A stretch of DNA of 15,492 bases from Clostridium sp. CAG:167 (GCA_000433735.1 HF998327.1:1-15492); one strand, 5' to 3'; shown: positions 1 through 6,137, numbered from the stretch's first letter. Numbers and translations are program-made. The notes: a model not told the origin generated them from the sequence alone.

Positions 1-603
1 AGCCTCTTCCTGCCCACAGACATCCAGAAAATCCTTTATTTCACCCTGCTTTTCCCACACTTCTTCCCGGTATTTTACCGGCTGGATTTCTTTCTCTCCC
101 CGCAAAAAAAGACGGACTTGCTGCAGGGATTCCACGCAATAAACCTGAACCCCTTTTACCAGGGCCGCCTCTCCGACATTTTCAGCCGGAACGATAAACC
201 GTGCCATTCCCTGTCTGCGTCCTTCCAGTATCATAGCCAGCACACCCTGGATCCCACATACTCTTCCATCCAGCCCCAGTTCACCTAAGACCAGGTACTC
301 ACTTGCTCTGTCAGCAGGAACTCTTCCAAATGCTGCCAGCAATGCCACCGCAATCGGAAGGTCAAAACTGGTACCCTCTTTTCTCAGATTGGCCGGGGAT
401 AAGTTTACTGTAATTCGTTTAGGCGGCATAGGAACACCTGTATTTTTCAGACTGATCCGCACTCGTTCTCTCGCCTCTTTAACAGCAGAGGCAAGGAATC
501 CAACCATATCAAAAACAGGCAGTCCTTCATTTACATCTGCCTCGATACGGATCATCCTTGCCTCTATGCCAAAAATATCTGCTCCATATATATAACTATA
601 CAT
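1..603 (-). CDS. yifB: YifB/ComM-type Mg-chelatase-like AAA ATPase, N-terminal part (cut by window edge)
   Basis: The first 201 residues are visible; the rest lies beyond base 1. This is the N-terminal ChlI-like domain (Lon-protease S5-like fold) of YifB/ComM proteins. Diagnostic stretches are VNLSPANLRKEGTSFDLPIA at residues 67-86, GELGLDGRV at 108-115, and FLDVCGQEEA at 192-201, which normally leads into the AAA+ ATPase domain. In Proteobacteria, ComM is a helicase that promotes branch migration during natural transformation; the role in clostridia is not established. The start is the ATG at 603-601, because the protein begins MYSYIYGADIFGIEA like its relatives; the SD is weak (GAAAAAAG). 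It lies 61 bp downstream of nrdR on the same strand and may be partly co-transcribed with it. The family call is strong; the full length cannot be judged. Confidence 0.93.
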   Translation of the reverse strand, partial: MYSYIYGADIFGIEARMIRIEADVNEGLPVFDMVGFLASAVKEARERVRISLKNTGVPMPPKRITVNLSPANLRKEGTSFDLPIAVALLAAFGRVPADRASEYLVLGELGLDGRVCGIQGVLAMILEGRRQGMARFIVPAENVGEAALVKGVQVYCVESLQQVRLFLRGEKEIQPVKYREEVWEKQGEIKDFLDVCGQEEA

Positions 604-632
604 TTCTTTTTTCGGAAATCAATCTTTGCTAA

Positions 633-661
633 AGAATACCACAGCCGACTCTAAAAAGCAA
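633..661 (-). promoter_or_regulatory. possible weak promoter for yifB
   Basis: On the minus strand, TTGCTT (661-656) and TATTCT (638-633) are separated by 17 bp, with a TGG extension just before the -10. Both hexamers are poor matches (about 3/6 and 4/6). The -35 begins just after the nrdR stop codon. Read-through from the nrdR promoter is an equally good explanation for yifB expression. Confidence 0.3.
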
Positions 662-664
662 TGA

Positions 665-1126
665 CTATTTTTTCTTTGATTTCAAAAGTTTCTGGATTTC
701 ATCCATAAAAGTGTTCACATCTTTAAACTCACGGTATACAGATGCAAACCTTACATATGCCACCTGGTCTAAATCCTGAAGGCCATCCATCAAAAGTTCT
801 CCGATCTTACTGCTTGGTATCTCTTTTTCACCCATGTTGAAAATAGCACTCTCTACCTTGTCTACCAGGGCATTGATCTGGTCTACGGACACAGGTCTCT
901 TGATACAGGAATGAAATACTCCTGCTTCCATTTTAGAGCGGTCGTATGGCTCTCTTACCTCATCTTTTTTTATTACAACCAGCGGGATCGTTTCCAATTT
1001 TTCATAGGTAGTGAAACGCTTGCTGCATTTTTCACATTTACGCCTTCTCCGGATGGATGCATTGTCATCTGCCGGTCTGGAATCAATTACTTTTGTATTT
1101 TCTTCTCCACAAAACGGACATTTCAT
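665..1126 (-). CDS. nrdR: NrdR, transcriptional repressor of ribonucleotide reductase genes
   Basis: The protein has 153 residues, the usual NrdR length. An N-terminal zinc ribbon uses Cys3, Cys6, Cys31 and Cys34 (CPFC and CEKC), with the basic run RRRRK at 26-30. An ATP-cone domain follows at about residues 49-139. In this family the ATP-cone senses ATP/dATP and the zinc ribbon binds paired NrdR boxes before ribonucleotide reductase operons, so it links dNTP level to nrd transcription. The ATG at 1126 has a good SD (GAGGAG) about 8 nt upstream. The gene lies next to ylmC/ymxH, a neighbourhood I recall as common in clostridia. A strong promoter (1191-1219) and a leader hairpin (1153-1175) precede it. 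I saw no NrdR-box pair in its own upstream region, so autoregulation is not supported here. Confidence 0.97.
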   Translation of the reverse strand: MKCPFCGEENTKVIDSRPADDNASIRRRRKCEKCSKRFTTYEKLETIPLVVIKKDEVREPYDRSKMEAGVFHSCIKRPVSVDQINALVDKVESAIFNMGEKEIPSSKIGELLMDGLQDLDQVAYVRFASVYREFKDVNTFMDEIQKLLKSKKK

Positions 1127-1152
1127 ATCATTGTCTCCTCGTATAAAGTATT

Positions 1153-1175
1153 GCCCGCCGCTTCTGCCGGCAGGC
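1153..1175 (-). promoter_or_regulatory. GC-rich hairpin in the nrdR 5' leader
   Basis: In the minus-strand RNA, GCCUGCCG pairs with CGGCGGGC over 8 bp (one G-U) around a 7-nt loop. It lies roughly 20 nt upstream of the SD, inside the predicted leader of nrdR. No U-run follows, so it is not an intrinsic terminator. It may stabilise the mRNA or tune translation. The fold is by eye and its function is unknown. Confidence 0.5.
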
Positions 1176-1190
1176 CATCAAAACACTTTA

Positions 1191-1219
1191 ATTATAACGA
1201 ACTTTGCTCTCTATGTAAA
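1191..1219 (-). promoter_or_regulatory. SigA-type promoter of nrdR
   Basis: On the minus strand, TTTACA (1219-1214) and TATAAT (1196-1191) are separated by exactly 17 bp. This is a near-consensus vegetative promoter beginning just after the ylmC/ymxH stop codon. The predicted start of transcription near 1184 gives a leader of about 58 nt containing the hairpin at 1153-1175. It makes nrdR (and possibly yifB) a separate transcription unit from the sporulation gene before it. Confidence 0.8.
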
Positions 1220-1222
1220 GAA

Positions 1223-1483
1223 TCATAAAGAACATTTTTTTGTAACTTTCTCAAGATTTACCTCTACCAGGATCAGATCACATCCTACCTGACATATATG
1301 ACATAATCCAATCACATACTCTTCTTCCCGTCCTATAAATCCAAGAAATTTACAGGGTCCCGGAACGATAATGTGAGTAATACATCCGCTGCACAGATCA
1401 AATTCCACATCTTCCACAAATCCAAGACGCCTGCCGTCGCATACATTGATCACTTCTTTTTCTTTCAGGTCACAGATACGCAT
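1223..1483 (-). CDS. ylmC: YlmC/YmxH-family sporulation protein (PRC-barrel), unusually cysteine-rich
   Basis: This 86-residue protein matches the YlmC/YmxH family of small PRC-barrel proteins. Family signs are the start MRICDLKEKEVINVCDG, the RRLGFVEDVEF stretch (18-28), a GFIGREEEYVIG loop (48-59) and a final DLILVEVN strand (69-76). The family is linked to sporulation by its position beside sigE/sigG and by its spread among spore formers; its molecular job is unknown. This member has nine cysteines (4, 15, 31, 34, 44, 61, 64, 68, 84), including CSGC and CHICQVGC. As I recall the B. subtilis YlmC sequence, it lacks these cysteines, so metal or disulfide chemistry is possible but unproven. 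The ATG at 1483 has only a weak SD (AAAGAG). It is transcribed away from sigG across a 102-bp gap, and I could not assign it a convincing promoter. Confidence 0.88.
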   Translation of the reverse strand: MRICDLKEKEVINVCDGRRLGFVEDVEFDLCSGCITHIIVPGPCKFLGFIGREEEYVIGLCHICQVGCDLILVEVNLEKVTKKCSL

Positions 1484-1520
1484 TGATTTACTCTTTTTCT
1501 TATTATTTTATGTTAAAAAA

Positions 1521-1550
1521 GTATAATTCGTTCCTCCTGTGGCAATCCTT
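1521..1550 (+). promoter_or_regulatory. SigF-type (forespore) promoter of sigG
   Basis: GTATA at 1521-1525 and GGCAATCCTT at 1541-1550 are separated by 15 bp. As I remember the B. subtilis SigF consensus (a GYATA-type -35, about 15 bp, then a GG..A.A.T-type -10), almost every fixed position matches. Transcription would begin near 1557, giving a leader of about 30 nt before the sigG ATG, with the SD at 1571-1576. No good SigA promoter is visible here. SigF control of sigG is established in B. subtilis, so the match fits the known forespore cascade. SigG itself reads similar promoters and may autoregulate from this site. Confidence 0.7.
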
Positions 1551-1585
1551 AGTAGAAAGGAATTTAAACTGGGAGGTTGTACAGT

Positions 1586-2365
1586 ATGGCACAGTACAAA
1601 GTTGAAGTAAGCGGTATTAATACGGGATCACTTCCTCTGCTTAGTAACGATGAAAAAGAAACACTTATCCGCCGCATCAAACAAGGAGACAAAGAAGCCC
1701 GTACCCGGTATATCCAGGGGAATCTGCGTCTTGTATTAAGTATTATCAAGCGTTTTCAAAACAGCAACGAAAATATGGATGATCTGTTTCAGATCGGCTG
1801 CATCGGACTCATGAAAGCCATCGACAACTTTGACCTGAGCCAGAATGTAAAATTCAGTACTTATGCTGTACCCATGATTATGGGGGAATTACGCCGATAT
1901 CTCAGGGATAACAACACCATCCGGGTCAGCCGTTCCCTGCGGGACCTGGCTTACAAGGCAATCTATGCCAAAGAAGCGATCATGAAGCAGCAGGAAACCG
2001 AACCTACGCTGGAAGAACTGGCCAGCCTCGTAGAAGTTTCGCCGGAGGAACTGGCCTTTGCTCTGGATGCCATCCAAAGTCCGGTTTCCCTGTACGAACC
2101 CGTTTACTCCGAAGGCGGCGACACTTTATACATTATGGACCAGATCAGTGACAAAAAAAACCGGGAAAACACCTGGGTTGAACATCTCTCCCTGAGAAAC
2201 GCCCTGCAATGCCTTCCAAAGCGGGAAAACAGGATCATTGAACTACGCTATTTTGAGGGTAAAACCCAGATGGAAGTAGCCGAAGAGATCCAGATTTCCC
2301 AGGCACAGGTATCAAGACTTGAAAAAAGTGCACTGGCTCAGATGAAAAAACATCTGATGCCGTAA
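1586..2365 (+). CDS. sigG: RNA polymerase sigma-G factor (late forespore)
   Basis: This is a 259-residue SigG, close to the 260 of B. subtilis. It opens with KVEVSGINTGSLPLLS, the SigG-specific N terminus. Region 2 spans about 43-113 (GNLRLVLSIIKRF, DDLFQIGCIGLMKAIDNFDL, KFSTYAVPMIMGELRRYLRD). Region 3 follows (about 114-175), then region 4 with its helix-turn-helix at about 226-250 (GKTQMEVAEEIQISQAQVSR). SigG directs late forespore genes after engulfment. The start is the ATG at 1586, 9 nt after a strong GGGAGG at 1571-1576; an in-frame TTG at 1577 abuts that SD and is ruled out. A SigF-like promoter precedes it. The gene is inverted relative to its usual place after sigE and converges on sigE, with only two bases between the stop codons. 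At the position I align with B. subtilis Asn45, it has Gln44. Confidence 0.97.
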   Translation: MAQYKVEVSGINTGSLPLLSNDEKETLIRRIKQGDKEARTRYIQGNLRLVLSIIKRFQNSNENMDDLFQIGCIGLMKAIDNFDLSQNVKFSTYAVPMIMGELRRYLRDNNTIRVSRSLRDLAYKAIYAKEAIMKQQETEPTLEELASLVEVSPEELAFALDAIQSPVSLYEPVYSEGGDTLYIMDQISDKKNRENTWVEHLSLRNALQCLPKRENRIIELRYFEGKTQMEVAEEIQISQAQVSRLEKSALAQMKKHLMP

Positions 2366-2371
2366 CATCAG
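2345..2371 (-). terminator. possible short terminator for sigE, overlapping the sigG stop
   Basis: In the minus-strand RNA, CUGAUG (2371-2366) and CAUCAG (2359-2354) can pair around a 6-nt loop, followed after three bases by UUUUUU (2350-2345). The stem is only 6 bp, so it is weak. Both stop codons sit in the element: the sigE TGA in the stem and the sigG TAA in the loop. On the plus strand there is no T-run directly after the stem. Confidence 0.4.
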
Positions 2372-3114
2372 GCTCCCTCCAGCCGGAGGATCTCCTTTTT
2401 CAGTCTTTTCATGATCTTCTTTTCCAGACGGGAAATATAACTTTGGGAAATCCCCAACTGATCAGCTACCTCTTTTTGTGTCAGTTCCTTATCTCCCGCC
2501 GTTCCAATGCCAAACCGCAGGCGGATGATCGTCTGTTCCCTCTTGGACAAAGTCTCCAGCGCTTTAATCAGAAGTCCACGGTTTACCTCTCTTTCCAGAT
2601 CCTTGTAAATAATATCCTCACTGGTTCCCAGGATATCCGACAAAAGAAGTTCGTTTCCATCCCAATCCACATTCAGAGGCTCATCAATGGAGACTTCCAT
2701 TCGTGTTTTATTATTTCTTCTCAGATACATAAGAATTTCATTTTCTATACACCGGGAAGCATAGGTAGCTAATTTAATATTTTTATCCGGATTAAAAGTA
2801 TTGATGGCTTTCATCAGGCCGATGGTTCCGATGGAGATCAGATCTTCCACCCCCACTCCTGTATTGTCAAATTTTTTTGCTATGTAGACAACCAGCCTCA
2901 GATTATGCTCCACCAGGGTGTTTCTGGCTGTCTCATCCTGCTCATTTCTGAGTTTTCTGATACATTCTGCCTCAGCCTGGGAATCCAGCGGCTCCGGCAA
3001 GATCTCTGCACCTCCTATGTAATGTATGTCACTGCCGGGATGAAATAAAAAGTGTCTGAAGTCCTGCATCATCCTGAATTGAAAACGATTTGGTACACAT
3101 ATCCGTAAAAGCAT
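2368..3114 (-). CDS. sigE: RNA polymerase sigma-E factor precursor (pro-SigE, mother cell)
   Basis: This is a 248-residue early mother-cell sigma factor. The mature part begins at YIGGAEILPEPL (32-43) and contains EHNLRLVVYIAKKF, EDLISIGTIGLMKAINTFNP, KLATYASRCIENEILMYLRR and, near the C terminus, the region 4 helix-turn-helix QKEVADQLGISQSYISRLEK. All are hallmark SigE segments. Residues 1-31 are a pro-sequence rich in Phe, Arg and His. By analogy with B. subtilis, where cleavage falls just before YIGG, cutting is expected between His31 and Tyr32. The ATG at 3114 has the SD AAAGGAG, which overlaps the spoIIGA stop codon (12 nt between the genes), so translation is probably coupled to the gene for its own protease. 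The stop is two bases from the convergent sigG stop. Confidence 0.97.
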   Translation of the reverse strand: MLLRICVPNRFQFRMMQDFRHFLFHPGSDIHYIGGAEILPEPLDSQAEAECIRKLRNEQDETARNTLVEHNLRLVVYIAKKFDNTGVGVEDLISIGTIGLMKAINTFNPDKNIKLATYASRCIENEILMYLRRNNKTRMEVSIDEPLNVDWDGNELLLSDILGTSEDIIYKDLEREVNRGLLIKALETLSKREQTIIRLRFGIGTAGDKELTQKEVADQLGISQSYISRLEKKIMKRLKKEILRLEGA

Positions 3115-3126
3115 TGTTTCTCTCCT

Positions 3127-3906
3127 TTATTGAAATTTTTGATTTAAAATCAGGTCAAATTCACCATCTTGAGAAATTCTTTTCTCTCCTACAGCAATCC
3201 AGACCTGTTTATAGTGTTTTTTGTTTTTTCCTCTGCCCAGGATCATTTCATCCATGCAAAAGCCCTGGAAATATCCACTTTTCCCATCCGCCATATGATA
3301 TGGGATAGGCCGGGATACTGCCCCTTGCAAAAGGCTCTGCAGGCACTTTTTTTCTCCCAGACACACAGGCGAACCTGAAAAAGGTTCTCTTAACTGGTTT
3401 CCGGTGTCCAAAAAAGCCATTCCCTCCGCCATCTGTCCCCCTTTTTTTAAAACAAAGGGAATAAAAAGATTCCGCTGTTTTGAAAATTCCCGGGTGGTCT
3501 CTCTTTTTTTCCACACTGCAAACAAACACAAACCACTGCATGCCGTAAAAAAAAGATATCCTTTCCCCACCGGTACTGCTCTGGCCGCATAATACAAAAA
3601 ACCAGACAGGAAAAATCCAAGCAGTCCATGCACCACATAATTCCTGGCAAAAGAAATCTTTGTGATTTTTCCAAACGCAAGACGAATGGTAAGAAACCAG
3701 GTACTAAGGGTAAAAGGAATGGTAAGGAACCACCTGGCTCCTATACCGCTAACCAGATAAAGCACGGCCAGAAGCGCAGATACCACCGCCGCCAGTACAA
3801 ATCGTCCAAAGCGGAATTTTCTTTTCAACAGTATCCCTTCCATCCAAAGTAAGACCAGATTCATTTGAACATTCATGAGAAAATATAAGTCAATATAAAC
3901 AATCAA
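3127..3906 (-). CDS. spoIIGA: SpoIIGA, membrane aspartic protease that processes pro-SigE
   Basis: This is a 259-residue protein with about five hydrophobic segments in its first half (about residues 3-25, 35-55, 58-78, 90-110, 115-133), then a soluble C-terminal domain with an aspartic-protease motif FLDTGNQL (Asp167 in DTGN). SpoIIGA sits in the sporulation septum, dimerises and cleaves pro-SigE after the forespore signal protein SpoIIR arrives. At 259 residues it is shorter than the roughly 309 of B. subtilis; the protease motif and membrane part are intact. The start is TTG at 3906-3904, with GAGGGAG 4 nt upstream; the N terminus MIVYIDLYFLMN matches the family and no in-frame ATG fits. 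It is first in a two-gene operon with sigE behind a spoIIG-like promoter. Confidence 0.95.
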   Translation of the reverse strand: MIVYIDLYFLMNVQMNLVLLWMEGILLKRKFRFGRFVLAAVVSALLAVLYLVSGIGARWFLTIPFTLSTWFLTIRLAFGKITKISFARNYVVHGLLGFFLSGFLYYAARAVPVGKGYLFFTACSGLCLFAVWKKRETTREFSKQRNLFIPFVLKKGGQMAEGMAFLDTGNQLREPFSGSPVCLGEKKCLQSLLQGAVSRPIPYHMADGKSGYFQGFCMDEMILGRGKNKKHYKQVWIAVGEKRISQDGEFDLILNQKFQ

Positions 3907-3928
3907 TTGTCTCCCTCATTTCTCCACC

Positions 3929-3961
3929 ATTATAGGAAAAATCAGAAGCAGAATTTGTCAT
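3929..3961 (-). promoter_or_regulatory. spoIIG-type promoter with long spacer (spoIIGA-sigE)
   Basis: On the minus strand, ATGACA (3961-3956, 5/6 to TTGACA) and a perfect TATAAT (3934-3929) are 21 bp apart. A 21-22 bp spacer is too long for normal SigA initiation but is the known peculiarity of the B. subtilis spoIIG promoter, where phosphorylated Spo0A enables use of the mis-spaced -35. A Spo0A-box-like heptamer overlaps this -35, as in B. subtilis. Confidence 0.65.
3954..3960 (-). promoter_or_regulatory. Spo0A-box-like site overlapping the spoIIGA -35
   Basis: The minus-strand heptamer TGACAAA matches the 0A-box TGNCGAA at 6 of 7 positions. It overlaps the -35 of the long-spacer promoter, where activator-bound Spo0A would be expected to contact RNA polymerase. 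Confidence 0.5.
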
Positions 3962-3995
3962 AATTTATCCCTGTTTTTTTATTTGCCCGGATTTC

Positions 3996-4002
3996 ATCGA
4001 CA
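3996..4002 (-). promoter_or_regulatory. upstream Spo0A-box-like site
   Basis: The minus-strand heptamer TGTCGAT matches TGNCGAA at 6 of 7 positions, about 36-42 bp upstream of the promoter-proximal site and near -80 relative to the predicted spoIIGA start. In B. subtilis spoIIG, Spo0A also binds two separated regions upstream. A single heptamer of this quality is expected by chance quite often, so confidence rests on position. Confidence 0.4.
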
Positions 4003-4017
4003 GAATTCGTGTTGGAC

Positions 4018-4046
4018 TTGCATATTCAGCTTAAATCTTTTACAAT
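4018..4046 (+). promoter_or_regulatory. possible promoter of the cyclophilin gene
   Basis: TACAAT at 4041-4046 is a good -10. The element 17 bp upstream, TTGCAT (4018-4023), matches TTGACA only in its TTG. The predicted start near 4053 leaves a leader of about 28 nt before the ATG at 4081. Confidence 0.45.
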
Positions 4047-4080
4047 AATAGAAATCTATCAAGAAAGGAATGTAATAACT

Positions 4081-4608
4081 ATGGCAAATCAAAATCCAAT
4101 TGTTACCATTGAAATGTCCAATGGTGACACAATGAAATTAGAATTATACCCGGAGATGGCTCCAAACACAGTGAACAATTTCATCTCTCTGGTTCAGAAA
4201 AACTTTTATGACGGTCTTACTTTCCACCGCATTATAAATGGCTTTATGATCCAGGGTGGAGATCCATCCGGCAATGGTACCGGTGGCCCTGGTTACAGTA
4301 TTAAAGGTGAGTTCTCAGGAAATGATTTTGCAGAGAATACACTGGCACATACAGCAGGCGTTATCTCTATGGCCCGTGCTATGGATCCGGACTCTGCCGG
4401 TTCCCAGTTCTTTATCATGCACAAAAATGCACCACATCTGGACGGCCAGTATGCTGCTTTTGGAAAAATTACAGAGGGCATGGATATTGTTGACAAAATT
4501 GCCACCTGTGAAACAGACTGGAGCGATGCTCCCATGACACCGGTTGTGATGAAAACGGTAACAGTCGATACCTTTGGTGAGACCTATCCGGAACCTGAGA
4601 AATGCTGA
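4081..4608 (+). CDS. cyclophilin-type peptidyl-prolyl cis-trans isomerase
   Basis: This is a 175-residue single-domain cyclophilin with no signal peptide, so probably cytoplasmic. It catalyses cis-trans isomerisation of X-Pro bonds. Core motifs are NNFISLVQKNFYDGLTFHRI (32-51), FMIQGGDPSGNGTGGPGY (55-72), LAHTAGVISMARA (88-100) and DSAGSQFFI (104-112). The active-site Arg50, Phe55 and Gln58 are present. The ATG at 4081 lies 10 nt after AAAGGAA (4064-4070); an upstream in-frame GTG at 4009 would add 24 residues unlike the family and lacks an SD. It is monocistronic: divergent from spoIIGA and closed by a strong terminator shared with the convergent miaB. The ppiA/ppiB naming of clostridial cyclophilins is inconsistent, so no symbol is given. 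Confidence 0.95.
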   Translation: MANQNPIVTIEMSNGDTMKLELYPEMAPNTVNNFISLVQKNFYDGLTFHRIINGFMIQGGDPSGNGTGGPGYSIKGEFSGNDFAENTLAHTAGVISMARAMDPDSAGSQFFIMHKNAPHLDGQYAAFGKITEGMDIVDKIATCETDWSDAPMTPVVMKTVTVDTFGETYPEPEKC

Positions 4609-4624
4609 TTGTTTTTCCTTAAAG

Positions 4625-4668
4625 AAAAAAAGATCTCACACAGATATTTCTGTATGAGATCTTTTTTT
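4625..4668 (+). terminator. bidirectional intrinsic terminator between the cyclophilin gene and miaB
   Basis: AGATCTCA (4631-4638) pairs with TGAGATCT (4655-4662). After one mismatch, a further 5-bp inner stem (4640-4644 with 4649-4653) closes a 4-nt loop. The stem is flanked by an A-run on the left (4624-4631) and a T-run on the right (4662-4668), so it can terminate transcription in both directions. The cyclophilin stop is 17 nt to its left and the miaB stop 24 nt to its right. Confidence 0.9.
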
Positions 4669-4691
4669 GTTTCATAATGAATAGCTGCATG

Positions 4692-6137
4692 TTAAACACG
4701 CTGACCCATGTAATAAAAGCCTTTGCTTTCTTTCAGAAGAACCGGAACAATAGAGCCTATCATAGAGGCATCTCCCGGCAAATGTACGACAGCATTATTG
4801 GACAGCCTTCCTGTTACCAGGCTCTCATCCTGTTCATTGACCTGTTCGATGAGAACAGGCTCCGTCATACCCAGTTTTTCATTGGTCCTTTCCGCTGATA
4901 TAGTCTGCACCACTTTCAAAAGTTTTGCAAACCGCTCCTTTACAACATCCTCCGGTACCTGATCCTCCATAGAGGCCGCAGGTGTGCCGCTGCGTTTGGA
5001 ATAGATAAAAGTATACGCACTGTCATATCTTACTTTTGACACTACATCCAGTGTTTCCTCAAAGTCTTCTTCTGTCTCTCCCGGGAATCCTACAATGATA
5101 TCCGTCGTCAACGCTATTTCCGGAAGTTTTTCCCGGATCTTCTTCACCAGCAAAAGATAATCTTCCTTTGTATAATGCCGGTTCATTTTCTTCAGGATAC
5201 GGCTGCTTCCTGACTGCAGCGGCAGATGCAGATGACTGCATACCTTTTCACAGTCAGCCATAGCCTGGATCAGATCGTCAGATAAATCCTTTGGATGAGA
5301 AGTCATAAAACGGATCCGTTCCAGTCCTTCTATCTCATTCACTTTCCTGAGAAGATCAGCAAATGTGATCTCCTGGGGCAGTCCCTTTCCATAGGAATTT
5401 ACATTCTGCCCTAACAGCATGATCTCTGTTACACCATCCTGTACCAGCCCCCGGATCTCCTTAATAATTTCTTCCGGCTCTCTGCTTCGTTCCCGTCCAC
5501 GGACATAAGGAACGATACAGTAACTGCAGAAATTGTTGCAGCCAAACATAATATTAACACCGGTCTTAAAGGAATATTTTCTTTTTCCCGGGAGATCTTC
5601 TATAATCTCTTTTGCTTCCTCCCATACATCCATAACCCGGCCCTCTGACTGGATCTGAGTGTACAAAAGTTCTGCCAGTTTGTAAATGTTGTGGGTTCCG
5701 AAAACAATATCTACAAAAGGATAACTTTTGCGGACTCTCTCTACCTCATCTGCTTCCTGCATCATGCATCCGCACAATACAATCTTCATATGAGGATTTT
5801 TCTTCTTATGATTCTTCAGATATCCCAGTCTGCCGTAAATCTTCATATTGGCATTTTCCCGCACGGTACAAGTATTAAACAATACAAGATCTGCTACCGG
5901 TTCTTCGGTTTCTTCATAGCCGATATAAGACAAAATTGCTGTCATTTTTTCCGAGTCCTTCGCATTCATCTGGCAGCCAAGTGTCTGAATGGACATAGTC
6001 AGAGGCCGTCCCAGACGCCCCTCCTCCTGTTTTGCCCAGTGTCTGCATTTTTTCATATAGTAGTACTGACGCTCCGGTTCCTGCAATGGAGCCTCAGCCC
6101 ACTCATCTACCTGTTCAAATCTTTCCTTTTCAAACAT
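4692..6137 (-). CDS. miaB: MiaB, tRNA-2-methylthio-N6-dimethylallyladenosine (ms2i6A37) synthase
   Basis: This is a 481-residue radical-SAM methylthiotransferase. The N-terminal MTTase domain binds one 4Fe-4S cluster through Cys55 (TLGCQMN), Cys90 (FNTCTVREN) and Cys124 (LCGCM). The radical-SAM domain has CNNFCSYC (Cys200, Cys204, Cys207). LGQNVNSYG (242-250), HLHLPLQSGS (302-311) and VGFPGETEEDFE (349-360) are MiaB signatures. A C-terminal TRAM-type domain ends the protein. The enzyme adds a methylthio group to i6A37 of tRNAs that read UNN codons, which improves decoding. About 48 residues precede the MTTase domain, as in other Firmicute MiaB proteins. The start is the ATG at 6137 with GGAG 6 nt upstream; an in-frame TTG at 6149 would abut an AAAGGA and is less likely. 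It lies 57 bp after htrA with no clear promoter. Confidence 0.97.
   Translation of the reverse strand: MFEKERFEQVDEWAEAPLQEPERQYYYMKKCRHWAKQEEGRLGRPLTMSIQTLGCQMNAKDSEKMTAILSYIGYEETEEPVADLVLFNTCTVRENANMKIYGRLGYLKNHKKKNPHMKIVLCGCMMQEADEVERVRKSYPFVDIVFGTHNIYKLAELLYTQIQSEGRVMDVWEEAKEIIEDLPGKRKYSFKTGVNIMFGCNNFCSYCIVPYVRGRERSREPEEIIKEIRGLVQDGVTEIMLLGQNVNSYGKGLPQEITFADLLRKVNEIEGLERIRFMTSHPKDLSDDLIQAMADCEKVCSHLHLPLQSGSSRILKKMNRHYTKEDYLLLVKKIREKLPEIALTTDIIVGFPGETEEDFEETLDVVSKVRYDSAYTFIYSKRSGTPAASMEDQVPEDVVKERFAKLLKVVQTISAERTNEKLGMTEPVLIEQVNEQDESLVTGRLSNNAVVHLPGDASMIGSIVPVLLKESKGFYYMGQRV

Noticed and set aside
1533..1540. Perfect AGGAGG-like SD on the minus strand between ylmC and sigG
   Set aside because: No ATG, GTG or TTG follows at a usable distance; it lies in the spacer of the sigG promoter.
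1484..1585. SigE- or SigA-type promoter for ylmC/ymxH
   Set aside because: Several AT-rich -10-like strings occur (for example CATAAAAT on the minus strand) but none has a -35 at proper spacing.
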